Source: Actinobacillus sp.
GTDB taxonomy: Bacteria; Pseudomonadota; Gammaproteobacteria; Enterobacterales; Pasteurellaceae
Direction of reading: 5' to 3'
DNA: 59,225 nt
Assembly: GCA_020026055.1 (NCBI GenBank)
Contig: JAHHRA010000011.1
Location: 1-59,225 of the forward strand
Position numbers and translations under genes: made by a program. Positions 27,933 through 36,900 of the stretch are shown piece by piece. Positions within the stretch are counted from its first letter, which is position 1. Each line of letters starts with the position of its first letter. The notes under the pieces were generated by a model. It was given only the letters and a program-made list of their open reading frames with translations. It was not told the DNA's origin and ran no database searches.

Positions 27933-29915
27933 ATGAATATTAAAGAATGGCTAAAAGATCCTAAATATGAGTTGATTCGTGATACGAAGGCAGAACAAAA
28001 TTTGTTTATGCGTCGTATTGTTATATCAGTGATAGTCATTTTTTTGATGTGTATTCTGCTATTTGTCAATTTGTATTATTTGCAAATTAGAGAACATACT
28101 GTTTACCAAACTCGTTCTAATGATAACCGCATTAAATTATTACCACTTCTACCTGCACGTGGGTTGATTTACGATCGTTATGGTCGAAAACTTGCGGAAA
28201 ATATTACTTTTTTTGGTTTGTATATTGTTCCTGAAAAAGTGAATAACCTCAAAGAGACTTTTGATGCATTAAAGCCACTTGTTGGTTTAACTGATGAAGA
28301 TATTGAAAATTTCGATAAAGCACGGCGTCGCACTTCTCGTTATACTCCCATTCTTTTAAAACCAACTCTTACTGAAGAACAAATAGCACGTTTTGCAGTT
28401 AATCAATACAAATTCCCAAGTGTTGCCGTTCAACCTTATTTCAAACGTCATTATATTTATGGTGCGTCATTGACACCTATTTTAGGTTATGTGGGTAAAA
28501 TCAATGATAAAGATATGGAACATCTTAAAGTAAATAATGAATTAAGCAATTATGAAGGAACATATGATATTGGTAAACAAGGCATAGAACGCTATTATGA
28601 AAGAGAATTGCACGGTCAAGTCGGTTTTGAAGAAGTTGAAGTTAATTCACGCGGAAAAGTAGTACGTAAATTAGAGGAACAGCCTGCTGTGGCGGGTAAA
28701 AATATTCATCTAACAATTGATTTAGATTTACAGCAATATATTACGCGGTTACTAGGAGATAAACGTGCAGCAGTCGTAGTGTTAGATCCGCAAGATAGTA
28801 GTATTTTAGCAATGGTTTCTACACCAAGTTATGATAATAATTTGTTTGTTGGTGGTATTTCGAGTAAAGATTACAACCAGTTACTCTATGACCCAGATCG
28901 CCCCCTTTATAACCGAGCTACACAAGGTATTTACCCTCCTGCATCAACAGTAAAACCTTTTATTGCAGTAGCAGGATTAACTGAAAAAGTGATTGATCCA
29001 AATAAAGAAATTTTCGATCCAGGTTATTGGTATCTTCCAAATACGCAAAAACGTTATCGCGACTGGAAAATGGGTGGGCATGGCAAAACTAACCTTCAGA
29101 AAGCTATCAGTGAATCATCTGACACTTATTTTTATCAGATTGCTTATCATATGGGAATTGATCGTTTATCAGAATGGATGAAAAGATTTGGTTTTGGTGA
29201 ACTCACAGGAGTAGATTTAAAAGAAGAAACTGCAGCTGTTATGCCAAATAGAGAATGGAAAAAATCTCGTTTTAAACGCAGTTGGCTGCAAGGTGATACA
29301 ATCCCTGTTGGTATTGGTCAAGGTTATTGGAGTGCGACACCGTTACAAGTTGCTAAGGCATTGGCTATTTTAGTAAATAATGGTCGAGTGAATACACCTC
29401 ATTTGATGAAAAGTATTGATGGAACAACGACACAATTCTATAAAGATCCACATTTACAACCTGATATTACTCAACCCAAATTAGCATATTGGGAAAATGC
29501 GAAAGAAGGAATGTACTCTGTTATTAACGGCAAACAAGGTACTGCACGTCGGGCATTTTTAGATACAGACTATAAAGCAGCAGGTAAATCAGGTACAGCA
29601 CAGGTTTTTAGTTTGAAAGAAAATCAAATTTATCGTGCGAAAGATTTAAAAAAAGATTTACACGATCACGCATGGTTTATTGCATTCGCACCTTATATGA
29701 ATCCAAGACTTGTCATTGTCACAATTTTAGAAAATGCAGGAGGGGGAAGTACTCAAGCAGCACCAATTGTGAGAAATATTATGGATTATTATTTAAATGT
29801 GCGTTTGCCAGAAGTAGAAAAAATGGAGAATCAAGAAAATGACGCTTCAAAAATCAGAAAAATTTATCCAGATGCAGTATCAATAACTTCACCGAAAGAT
29901 AAGGAGAAATTTTAA
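27933..29915 (+). CDS. mrdA: Peptidoglycan D,D-transpeptidase PBP2
   Basis: This class B penicillin-binding protein of the elongasome crosslinks new lateral wall with RodA. The 660-aa protein has one N-terminal transmembrane helix (residues about 28-49), a pedestal domain (IGKQGIERYYERELHG), and the transpeptidase domain with catalytic Ser in STVK (near residue 337), SSD and KSGTAQ. The frame extends to a TTG at 27897, abutting the rlmH stop; ATG27933 (MNIKEWLK) is preferred, with a weak AAAAAG ribosome site. mrdB follows at 2 bp. Confidence 0.95.
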   Translation: MNIKEWLKDPKYELIRDTKAEQNLFMRRIVISVIVIFLMCILLFVNLYYLQIREHTVYQTRSNDNRIKLLPLLPARGLIYDRYGRKLAENITFFGLYIVPEKVNNLKETFDALKPLVGLTDEDIENFDKARRRTSRYTPILLKPTLTEEQIARFAVNQYKFPSVAVQPYFKRHYIYGASLTPILGYVGKINDKDMEHLKVNNELSNYEGTYDIGKQGIERYYERELHGQVGFEEVEVNSRGKVVRKLEEQPAVAGKNIHLTIDLDLQQYITRLLGDKRAAVVVLDPQDSSILAMVSTPSYDNNLFVGGISSKDYNQLLYDPDRPLYNRATQGIYPPASTVKPFIAVAGLTEKVIDPNKEIFDPGYWYLPNTQKRYRDWKMGGHGKTNLQKAISESSDTYFYQIAYHMGIDRLSEWMKRFGFGELTGVDLKEETAAVMPNREWKKSRFKRSWLQGDTIPVGIGQGYWSATPLQVAKALAILVNNGRVNTPHLMKSIDGTTTQFYKDPHLQPDITQPKLAYWENAKEGMYSVINGKQGTARRAFLDTDYKAAGKSGTAQVFSLKENQIYRAKDLKKDLHDHAWFIAFAPYMNPRLVIVTILENAGGGSTQAAPIVRNIMDYYLNVRLPEVEKMENQENDASKIRKIYPDAVSITSPKDKEKF

Positions 29916-29917
29916 TC

Positions 29918-31033
29918 ATGGATAAAAAAAGCAAATGGTTAAAATGTTGGCAAAAATTACATCTTGATGGCTGGTTGTTACTTGGGTTAGTAATACTTAC
30001 AGGTTTTGGGATGGCTATTTTATACAGTGCACTTGGTGAAAATATGATAATGTTTGAACATCGTATTGTGCAAGTGAGTTTGGGATTTTTAGTAATGTTT
30101 GTTGTTGCTCAATTTCCACCACAATTTTATCAATATATTGCACCTTATCTTTTTATTATCGGTATTATTCTTTTAATCTTAGTAGATTTGATTGGAAGTT
30201 CAAGTAAAGGAGCTCAGCGCTGGTTAGACTTGGGATTATTCCGTTTTCAACCTTCAGAAATTATTAAAATTGCCGTTCCTCTCATGGTCGCAACTTATCT
30301 TGGGCAAAAACCTTCGCCGCTAAGCTTGAAAGTTACTCTTATCGCATTGATTATGATTATGATCCCAACGTTGTTAGTTGCAATTCAGCCTGATTTAGGG
30401 ACAGCTATTTTAGTTGGAGCTTCAGGAGTTTTTGTCGTTTTTCTAGCAGGAATGCGTTGGCAGTTGATGTTAACCGCTAGTGTGGCGGTAGCAGGCTTTC
30501 TTCCCATAATGTGGTTTTATTTGATGCACGATTATCAACGTACACGTGTAATGACATTGCTTAATCCTGCTAAAGATCCACTTGGTGCGGGCTATCATAT
30601 TTTGCAGTCTAAAATTGCAATAGGATCTGGTGGTTTGTGGGGAAAAGGTTGGACGCATAGCACTCAATCGCAATTAGAATTTTTACCAGAACCTCATACT
30701 GATTTTATTTTCGCTGTATTTGGTGAAGAATGGGGACTTATTGGATTTTGTATGCTAATGCTTTTATATCTTTATATTGTCATTCGTTGTTTACAGATTG
30801 GAGTACAATCTGAGAAATCTTTTGGCCGTATTTTGGCAGGAGCATTAGGTTTGATCTTTTTTATTTATGTTTTTGTTAATATTGGTATGGTAAGTGGTAT
30901 TTTGCCTGTAGTGGGGGTGCCATTACCGTTAGTCAGTTATGGTGGAACATCTTTTGTAACTTTAATGGCTGGTTTTGGTTTAGTGATGTCTATTCAAACA
31001 CATAAGAGTCATTTTTTTAAAGGGAATGAATAG
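29918..31033 (+). CDS. mrdB: Peptidoglycan glycosyltransferase RodA (MrdB)
   Basis: This SEDS-family polymerase pairs with PBP2 to build lateral cell wall from lipid II. The 371-aa polytopic protein (E. coli 370) has about ten membrane helices, SSKGAQRWLDLGLFRFQPSE, IQPDLGTA, the periplasmic loop GWTHSTQSQLEFLPEPHTDFIF with its conserved Glu/Asp, and the C-terminal PLPLVSYGGTS. The ribosome site AAGGAG lies within the end of mrdA, so the two are coupled. A rlpA gene is normally next in this cluster but is absent here. Confidence 0.96.
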   Translation: MDKKSKWLKCWQKLHLDGWLLLGLVILTGFGMAILYSALGENMIMFEHRIVQVSLGFLVMFVVAQFPPQFYQYIAPYLFIIGIILLILVDLIGSSSKGAQRWLDLGLFRFQPSEIIKIAVPLMVATYLGQKPSPLSLKVTLIALIMIMIPTLLVAIQPDLGTAILVGASGVFVVFLAGMRWQLMLTASVAVAGFLPIMWFYLMHDYQRTRVMTLLNPAKDPLGAGYHILQSKIAIGSGGLWGKGWTHSTQSQLEFLPEPHTDFIFAVFGEEWGLIGFCMLMLLYLYIVIRCLQIGVQSEKSFGRILAGALGLIFFIYVFVNIGMVSGILPVVGVPLPLVSYGGTSFVTLMAGFGLVMSIQTHKSHFFKGNE

Positions 31034-31073
31034 TTTTTCTTATTAAGTTTATTGTATTAATTAAGGTGGATTT

Positions 31074-32318
31074 ATGATTAAAAATTGGATAAAAGCAACA
31101 ACAGTTTCTGCATTGTGTGGGTTATATACATTGCCTATTATTGCCGCTCAGAACGCTCAAGATATAACTATTCCTACGTTAACAACAAAATCTGTTGTTT
31201 CAAATAATATAATAGAATTCGGTATTGTTCCTCCTCAATTAAACGCCCGTAGTTATATTCTAATGGATTATAATTCTGGTGCTATTTTAGCTGAGAAAAA
31301 TGCTAATCATCGCCAAGCACCTGCTTCTCTCACTAAAATGATGACAAGTTATGTTATTGGTCAGGCTTTAAAACAAGGAAAAATTCACAATGATGATATT
31401 GTTACTGTTCCTGCTAATGCTTGGGGAGGCAATAAAGCTTTACAAGGAACTTCTCTAATGTTTTTACGTATTGGGCAAAAAGTACCTGTTTCTGAATTAA
31501 ATCTTGGGATCGTTGTTGCTTCAGGTAATGATGCTTGTATTACTATGGCTGAATATGTATCAGGTTCTCAAAATACTTTTGTTCAAAGTATGAATCGTTA
31601 TGTACAGGAAATGGGACTAAAAAACACACATTTTATGACAGTACATGGATTGGATCATGAAAATCAATATTCATCTGCTTACGATATGGCTATTATCGCT
31701 AAGCACTTGATTAAGGATCTACCAGAGGAATATAGACTCTACGCAATCAAGAGAATAACTTTTAATAAGATTATGCAACCAAATCGCAATGGTCTTTTGT
31801 GGGATACTTCATTACGTGTTGATGGTCTTAAAACAGGGCATACTAAAGAAGCAGGTTATAATTTAGTCTCTTCAGCACAAGGAGACAATAATATGCGTTT
31901 AATTGCTGTAGTGTTAGGAACTCCAAGTCAACGAGTGCGTGAACAAGAAAGCAAACAATTGTTACGTTGGGGGTTTGCTAATTTTGAAACAGTTCGTGCG
32001 TTATCTCCAAATAAAGAAATTGTTGAAGAACCTGTATATTATGGTGATGTGGATAAAGTTGTTTTAGGTACGTTAGAAAATACATATCTCACTTTACCAA
32101 AAGGTCGTCGAGCAGATATAAAAATGCGTTATGCTTTAACACAAAAACCATTGACAGCACCACTTGTTAAAGGACAAATTGTTGGAAAAATTATTTATCA
32201 ACTAGATGATAAAGATATTGCAAATGTTAATTTACAAGTGCTTCAAGATGTGAAAGAAGGTGGGATTTTTAGCCGCCTTTGGGATTGGATTGTGCTTAAA
32301 TTTAAATCTTTTTTCTAA
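31074..32318 (+). CDS. dacA: D-alanyl-D-alanine carboxypeptidase (PBP5/6)
   Basis: This low-molecular-weight PBP trims the terminal D-Ala of pentapeptides in the periplasm. The 414-aa protein has a Sec signal peptide (residues 1-24, ending near IAA), the three catalytic motifs SLTK (near residue 84), SGN and KTG, the PBP5 C-terminal beta domain, and a final amphipathic anchor (FSRLWDWIVLKFKSFF). The AAGGTGG ribosome site is good. Placement immediately after mrdB reflects loss of rlpA. Confidence 0.96.
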   Translation: MIKNWIKATTVSALCGLYTLPIIAAQNAQDITIPTLTTKSVVSNNIIEFGIVPPQLNARSYILMDYNSGAILAEKNANHRQAPASLTKMMTSYVIGQALKQGKIHNDDIVTVPANAWGGNKALQGTSLMFLRIGQKVPVSELNLGIVVASGNDACITMAEYVSGSQNTFVQSMNRYVQEMGLKNTHFMTVHGLDHENQYSSAYDMAIIAKHLIKDLPEEYRLYAIKRITFNKIMQPNRNGLLWDTSLRVDGLKTGHTKEAGYNLVSSAQGDNNMRLIAVVLGTPSQRVREQESKQLLRWGFANFETVRALSPNKEIVEEPVYYGDVDKVVLGTLENTYLTLPKGRRADIKMRYALTQKPLTAPLVKGQIVGKIIYQLDDKDIANVNLQVLQDVKEGGIFSRLWDWIVLKFKSFF

Positions 32319-32356
32319 CTATTCTTGAAATTTAATAAATTATTTACATTTTAATG

Positions 32357-32386
32357 AAGCAGAGTGAAGATTCTGCTTGTTTTAAT
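32357..32386 (+). terminator. Possible weak terminator or attenuator after dacA
   Basis: AAGCAGA (32357-32363) pairs with TCTGCTT (32372-32378) around an 8-nt loop and is followed by GTTTTAATTT. The U tract is imperfect, so partial read-through into ybeD is likely. Confidence 0.5.
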
Positions 32387-32407
32387 TTATTTTAAAGAGG
32401 AAAAATT

Positions 32408-32710
32408 ATGGCAGATAAAAATATCATTATTAAAGACAGTCAAATTGAAGATAAAAAATTAAAAGATTTACTTGAATTTCCATGTGATTTTACGTTTAAA
32501 ATTGTTGGTGTAGCTCGTAGTGATTTAGTAAATGATGTAGAAAAAGTAATGATGAAATATGCAAAAGTGATTGATACACCAAAAATTCAACCAAGTTCTA
32601 AAGGAAATTATGAGGCTATATCTTTATCAATGCGTGCTGAAAATATTGAGCAAATTGAAACACTTTACAAAGTACTTGCAGAAATTGATGGAGTGAGAAT
32701 GGTTCTTTAG
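32408..32710 (+). CDS. ybeD: YbeD family protein (DUF493)
   Basis: This conserved small cytoplasmic protein of 100 aa with an ACT-like ferredoxin fold has no established biochemical function. It matches E. coli YbeD in LLEFPCDFTFKI, PSSKGNYEAISL, IEQIETLYK and the C-terminal VRMVL. It carries about 13 extra N-terminal residues relative to E. coli (DKNIIIKDSQIED). The AAAGAGG ribosome site is good. It lies between dacA and lipB, its standard location, and is followed by a strong terminator. Confidence 0.95.
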   Translation: MADKNIIIKDSQIEDKKLKDLLEFPCDFTFKIVGVARSDLVNDVEKVMMKYAKVIDTPKIQPSSKGNYEAISLSMRAENIEQIETLYKVLAEIDGVRMVL

Positions 32711-32725
32711 TGCCATCAAGATAAG

Positions 32726-32760
32726 AGAACAAGTTAATTGCACTAACTTGTTCTTTTTTT
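32726..32760 (+). terminator. Terminator after ybeD
   Basis: AGAACAAGTTA (32726-32736) pairs with TAACTTGTTCT (32744-32754) around a short loop, followed by a T run. It separates ybeD from lipB. Confidence 0.93.
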
Positions 32761-32800
32761 ATTTTGTTTTACTTGCTTTTCTACTTTCTTGTTAACGACT

Positions 32801-33442
32801 ATGCATAATCAATCAATAATTATCCGCCAACTTGGTATTCAGCCATACGAAAGTGTATGGCGTGAAATGCAAACTTTTACCAATAAACGCAACGAACAAA
32901 CGCCTGATGAAATTTGGTTGGTGCAACATCCTGCAGTTTATACTCAAGGTAGTGCAGGCAAAGCAGAACATTTGCTTTATCAAACGAAAATTCCTATGGT
33001 GCAATCCGATCGAGGAGGTCAAATAACCTATCACGGCTTAGGTCAGCAAATTATGTACGTTTTGATTGATATTAAACGCCTAAAAAAAGTGAAGAATGAT
33101 ATTAGTGTTCGTTCCTTGGTGATCGCCCTAGAACAAAGCGTGATCAATACTCTCAAAAAATATGGCATACCCAGCTATGCCAAGCCAGATGCCCCAGGTG
33201 TTTACGTCAATAGTCAAAAAATTTGCTCACTGGGCTTACGCATCCGTAAAGGCTGCTCGTTCCACGGTTTAGCCTTGAATGTCCAAATGGATCTTAGCCC
33301 CTTTCAAAATATCAACCCCTGCGGTTACGTTGGCTTGCAAATGTGTCAACTTGCCGATTTTATTGATAAAACCGAAGCCAATTGTGAAAAAATCGCCCCA
33401 CAATTAGTGGAATCTTTTATCGCTGAATTGGGAATATATTAA
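32801..33442 (+). CDS. lipB: Octanoyl-[acyl-carrier-protein]:protein octanoyltransferase
   Basis: LipB moves octanoate from ACP to lipoyl domains, the first step of lipoate synthesis, before LipA inserts sulfur. The 213-aa protein (E. coli 213) has SDRGGQITYHGLGQQ, the catalytic Lys in KICSLGLRIR and catalytic Cys in NINPCGYVG. An in-frame TTG lies at 32789, but ATG32801 aligns with the family; no clear ribosome site. The 3' half is somewhat richer in GC (about 43-47% in sampled lines) than the flanks. lipA lies 8 kb away, beyond two inserted genes. Confidence 0.95.
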   Translation: MHNQSIIIRQLGIQPYESVWREMQTFTNKRNEQTPDEIWLVQHPAVYTQGSAGKAEHLLYQTKIPMVQSDRGGQITYHGLGQQIMYVLIDIKRLKKVKNDISVRSLVIALEQSVINTLKKYGIPSYAKPDAPGVYVNSQKICSLGLRIRKGCSFHGLALNVQMDLSPFQNINPCGYVGLQMCQLADFIDKTEANCEKIAPQLVESFIAELGIY

Positions 33443-33938
33443 AAATTAAAGACAGATTATGCCCTTAAATTACTCACAAAACACTTAAGTGTTTTGTTCG
33501 CTCTAAAAGCTTCGTCAGCAAAGCCGACATTCAAAAAACTGCTGCTTTTATCAGGAAAAGTTTTTCGACTTTCGAGGCGTCATTTTTCCATCTTTATAGT
33601 CATGTTTTGCTTGATAGTGAGCTACTTCTTTCGCTTGTACAGAAAACGTAAGCAAGAGAAACTCGCTCAGATAAATAGCTACTCCTCACTTGGTGGAAAT
33701 TTTTTAACGCAAAATTTATTATCCCCTTCGCTATGCCCTTTCTCAAACATATTTTTGCTAAAAAGTTCTAGTTATTCGGACTATTTATGTGATGCTCCAG
33801 AAGATAGAAAACTGATGACAGGAATCACACTATGAAAATTGAAAACATTTCTTAAGTTGCGATACAATTGCCAAGTTGCGGTTATAAATCATAAACGAAT
33901 TGATTGAAAATTGACTGTCATCATTTAAGGAGTAAGAA
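33443..33938. other. 496-bp intergenic region with inverted repeats after lipB
   Basis: Non-coding DNA between lipB and the A2M gene. It contains a perfect 20-bp palindrome (33477-33496), a right arm of the dispersed element family ending GAGGCGT at 33580, and about 350 bp of AT-rich sequence leading to the A2M ribosome site (AAGGAG at 33927-33932). An open frame of 113 codons here overlaps the repeats and is not considered a gene. Confidence 0.6.
33469..33580. repeat. Composite dispersed element after lipB
   Basis: A degenerate left end (ATGCCCTTAAAT) is followed by the 20-bp palindrome CAAAACACTTAAGTGTTTTG (33477-33496). The right half, AGGAAAAGTTTTTCGACTTTC then GAGGCGT, ends at 33580. 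Its overall form matches the longer elements at 56565-56674 and 53761-53948. Confidence 0.5.
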
Positions 33939-36900
33939 GTGAAAAAACTCATCGCATTGTTGTTGGTTTCTATTTCTATGTTGCAAACTAATCTAAGCTA
34001 CGCTTGGTTTGATAGTTTGTTTGGAAAAGAGGAAAAACCTAAGCAAGAAGCAACTCAACTTGCCCTCAGCCAAAATGCAACCGCTCAAGCATTACAAGTT
34101 TTGGAAGTAACTACAGTTACTGATGCCAAACCTTATATTCAAATCACTTTTTCAGAAAATTTAGGTGTAAATAAAAACCTTGATTCTTACATTTCGCTAA
34201 ATGATGTTGAATTTGATGTGATTAATTTTAAAAATAAAATTTTGCTGAAAGGTAATTTTGATCCAAATAGAGTCTACAAATTAGAGATTCTCAAAGGTTT
34301 AAAATCACACAATGGCTTAAAGCTTAATGATAATTTCAAAGCAGATATTAATTTCAAAGAAGCAGAACCTAAAATTGCTTTTGCAAATGATGGCATTATT
34401 CTGCCGTCAATTAACCAGCAAAAAATCAGCTTTAAATCTATTAATATCAAAAAAGTTAAACTAAAAGTTAAAAAGATTTATCCCAATAACACTACTCAAT
34501 TTTTGCAAGATTTAGCCTTTAAAGGCAACGGCAATGCTTTTAGTTATCAATTTGATGAGTATCTTTACAAAATCGGCGATATTGTATTTGAAAAAGAATT
34601 TACGTTGAAAAATTCCAAGAATAATTGGCAACAAAGCGAAGTTGAATTAGCCAACTTTAAAGATGAGCAAGGCTTTTTTATTGTAGAGCTTGCTTTTGAT
34701 GAAAACGGCATTGATTACACTTTTCCTGAGGAAGTGGATAACTGGAAAAAAGCACGTTTTTTCCGTAACAATGCCAAAATAGCCAAGGTAGTTTTATTCT
34801 CTGACCTTGGTTTAGTGGCTCAAAAAACTCAAGATCATTATGTGGTTACTGTAACCAATATCCTTACAAACTCAGTGGTGGCAGGAGCGAAAGTGCAAGC
34901 CATCAGTCAAAATAATCAACTAATTGCTGAAGCTATTGCCAACGCCAATGGTGAAGTGCGTTTTGATTTAAATGCTAATCAAAAAACAGATGTTTTTTAT
35001 TTCCTCGCTGAATCAGGTAAACAAAAAACTATTTTAAAATTACGAGATTCACAATTATCCTATGATGGTTTCTCCGTGGATGGCTTATTTGCGAATGCTG
35101 GTATTAAAGGCTTTATTTATACTGACCGAGACATTTATCGCCCTCATGATGAAATTCACCTTGCCATAATTGCTCGCAATCAAAATAAAACTTTCCCCAC
35201 TAATCACCCAATTAGCCTTAATATTTATACTCCAACGGGTAAAAAATTTCTCACTAACCATGTTGTAAAAAATGGCAAAGATGGTTTTTACAGCTATTCC
35301 TTTAAAACTAATTTAGATTCCGAAACAGGGATTTGGAAAATTGATGCCAAAATTGGCGATGTTAGCTTTAGCAAAAATATTTCGATAGAAACTGTTGTTC
35401 CTTACAAAATTAAAGTTAATCTGGATTTACCAGCTGCCATTAATCTTAATCAAACTGCAAAAATTAACCTTGCTCTAGGCGCTGATTATTTATTTGGAGC
35501 TCCTGCAGATGGTTTGAAATATGAAAGCACTTTAAGTTTGCGTGAAGACAAAATTAAGTTTGAAAAATTCAAAAACTATAATTTCAACAACCCAACTATT
35601 AGTCGCTTTTCTTATGATGATTTAGAAAAGAAAGGCACTCTTAACTCAGAAGGCAAAGCTAAGTTTAATTTTGAATTACACAAAGTTGCACTTAAAAACC
35701 TCAACTTAATGGCATTAATTACCACCAAAGTATTGGAAACTAGCGGTCGCCCTATAATTCAACGTAGCCTTGTTAAAGTCAATAAATTTGATTCTTATAT
35801 TGGTATCGAACAGCCACAAAACAATTACATCAAAGTTGGCGATAACCTGAATTTACAAGCTATTGTCGTCTCAGCTGATGGTGAAAAACTCATTGCTGGC
35901 AAAAAAATACAATATCGCATTTACCAAAATGAATATTCTTGGTGGTGGGATTACAGTAGCGAAAGCGATTTTGTCCGTTCCATCAAAACTGATGTCCATA
36001 CCAAACTTTTGCACAGCCAAACCATTGAATCAGGTGTAAAACCTGTATTGATTGATTACCCAATCCAATCTGAAGGCGATGTATTTGTAGAAATTAAGGA
36101 CTTAGAATCGGGGCAAAGTGCAGGAGTGCATTTAAATGCTAGTGATTGGACCGACCCAAGTCTGCGTAAAAAAGTGGATAAGCTCAAACTTGAAACTGAT
36201 CGTAAAATTTACAATATTGGAGATACTGCTCAAGTGATCTATGAGGGTGCACAAGGAGCAAAAGCTTTGATTACTATTGAAAAATCAGGGCGAATTCTCA
36301 AAAGATTTTGGCGTGATGTGAAATCTACCAAAAATCAAGAAGCAATTGAAATCACAGAAGATATGTTCCCAAATGCTTATGTCAGCATTTCTCTCTTCCA
36401 AGATTACAACAATTACACCAACGATCGTCCGTTAAGACTCTATGGTGCGGTGCCTTTAATGGTTAATAACGAAGCGACAAAACTTAATCTAAGACTTGAT
36501 GTTCCACAAGAATTAAAACCAAACCAAAAATTTAAAGTTAAAGTTAAAAACCTCGCTAATTCTAAAATGGATTACACCATTGCCATTGTTGACGAGGGGC
36601 TTTTGGATATTACTGCTTTTAAAACGCCTAACCCTTGGAATTATTTCTATCAAAAAGAAGCTATGCAAATTCTAACTTTTGATAACTACAACGAAGTGAT
36701 CGGTAAAACCTTAGGCAAAGTGCATCAAGTTTTAAAAGCTGGTGGTGATGAAGCGATTGACAATCTTCGCAATAAACATTTGGGCAAAGAAGAAGTGCAA
36801 CGTTTTAAGCCTGTAGCAATGTTTAAAGGCGTGCTCACCACTGATGCTCAAGGGGAAGGTGAAGTGGAATTTACTATGCCAAACTATATGGGATCGGTGC

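Noticed and set aside
33477..33496. Perfect 20-bp palindrome as a standalone operator or dif-like site
   Set aside because: It lies inside a composite dispersed element after a gene end, so it is more simply part of that repeat; it does not resemble the dif consensus.
33494..33835. 113-codon open frame between lipB and the A2M gene
   Set aside because: It has no ribosome site, runs through a 20-bp palindrome and a dispersed-element arm, and its product resembles no family I recognise.
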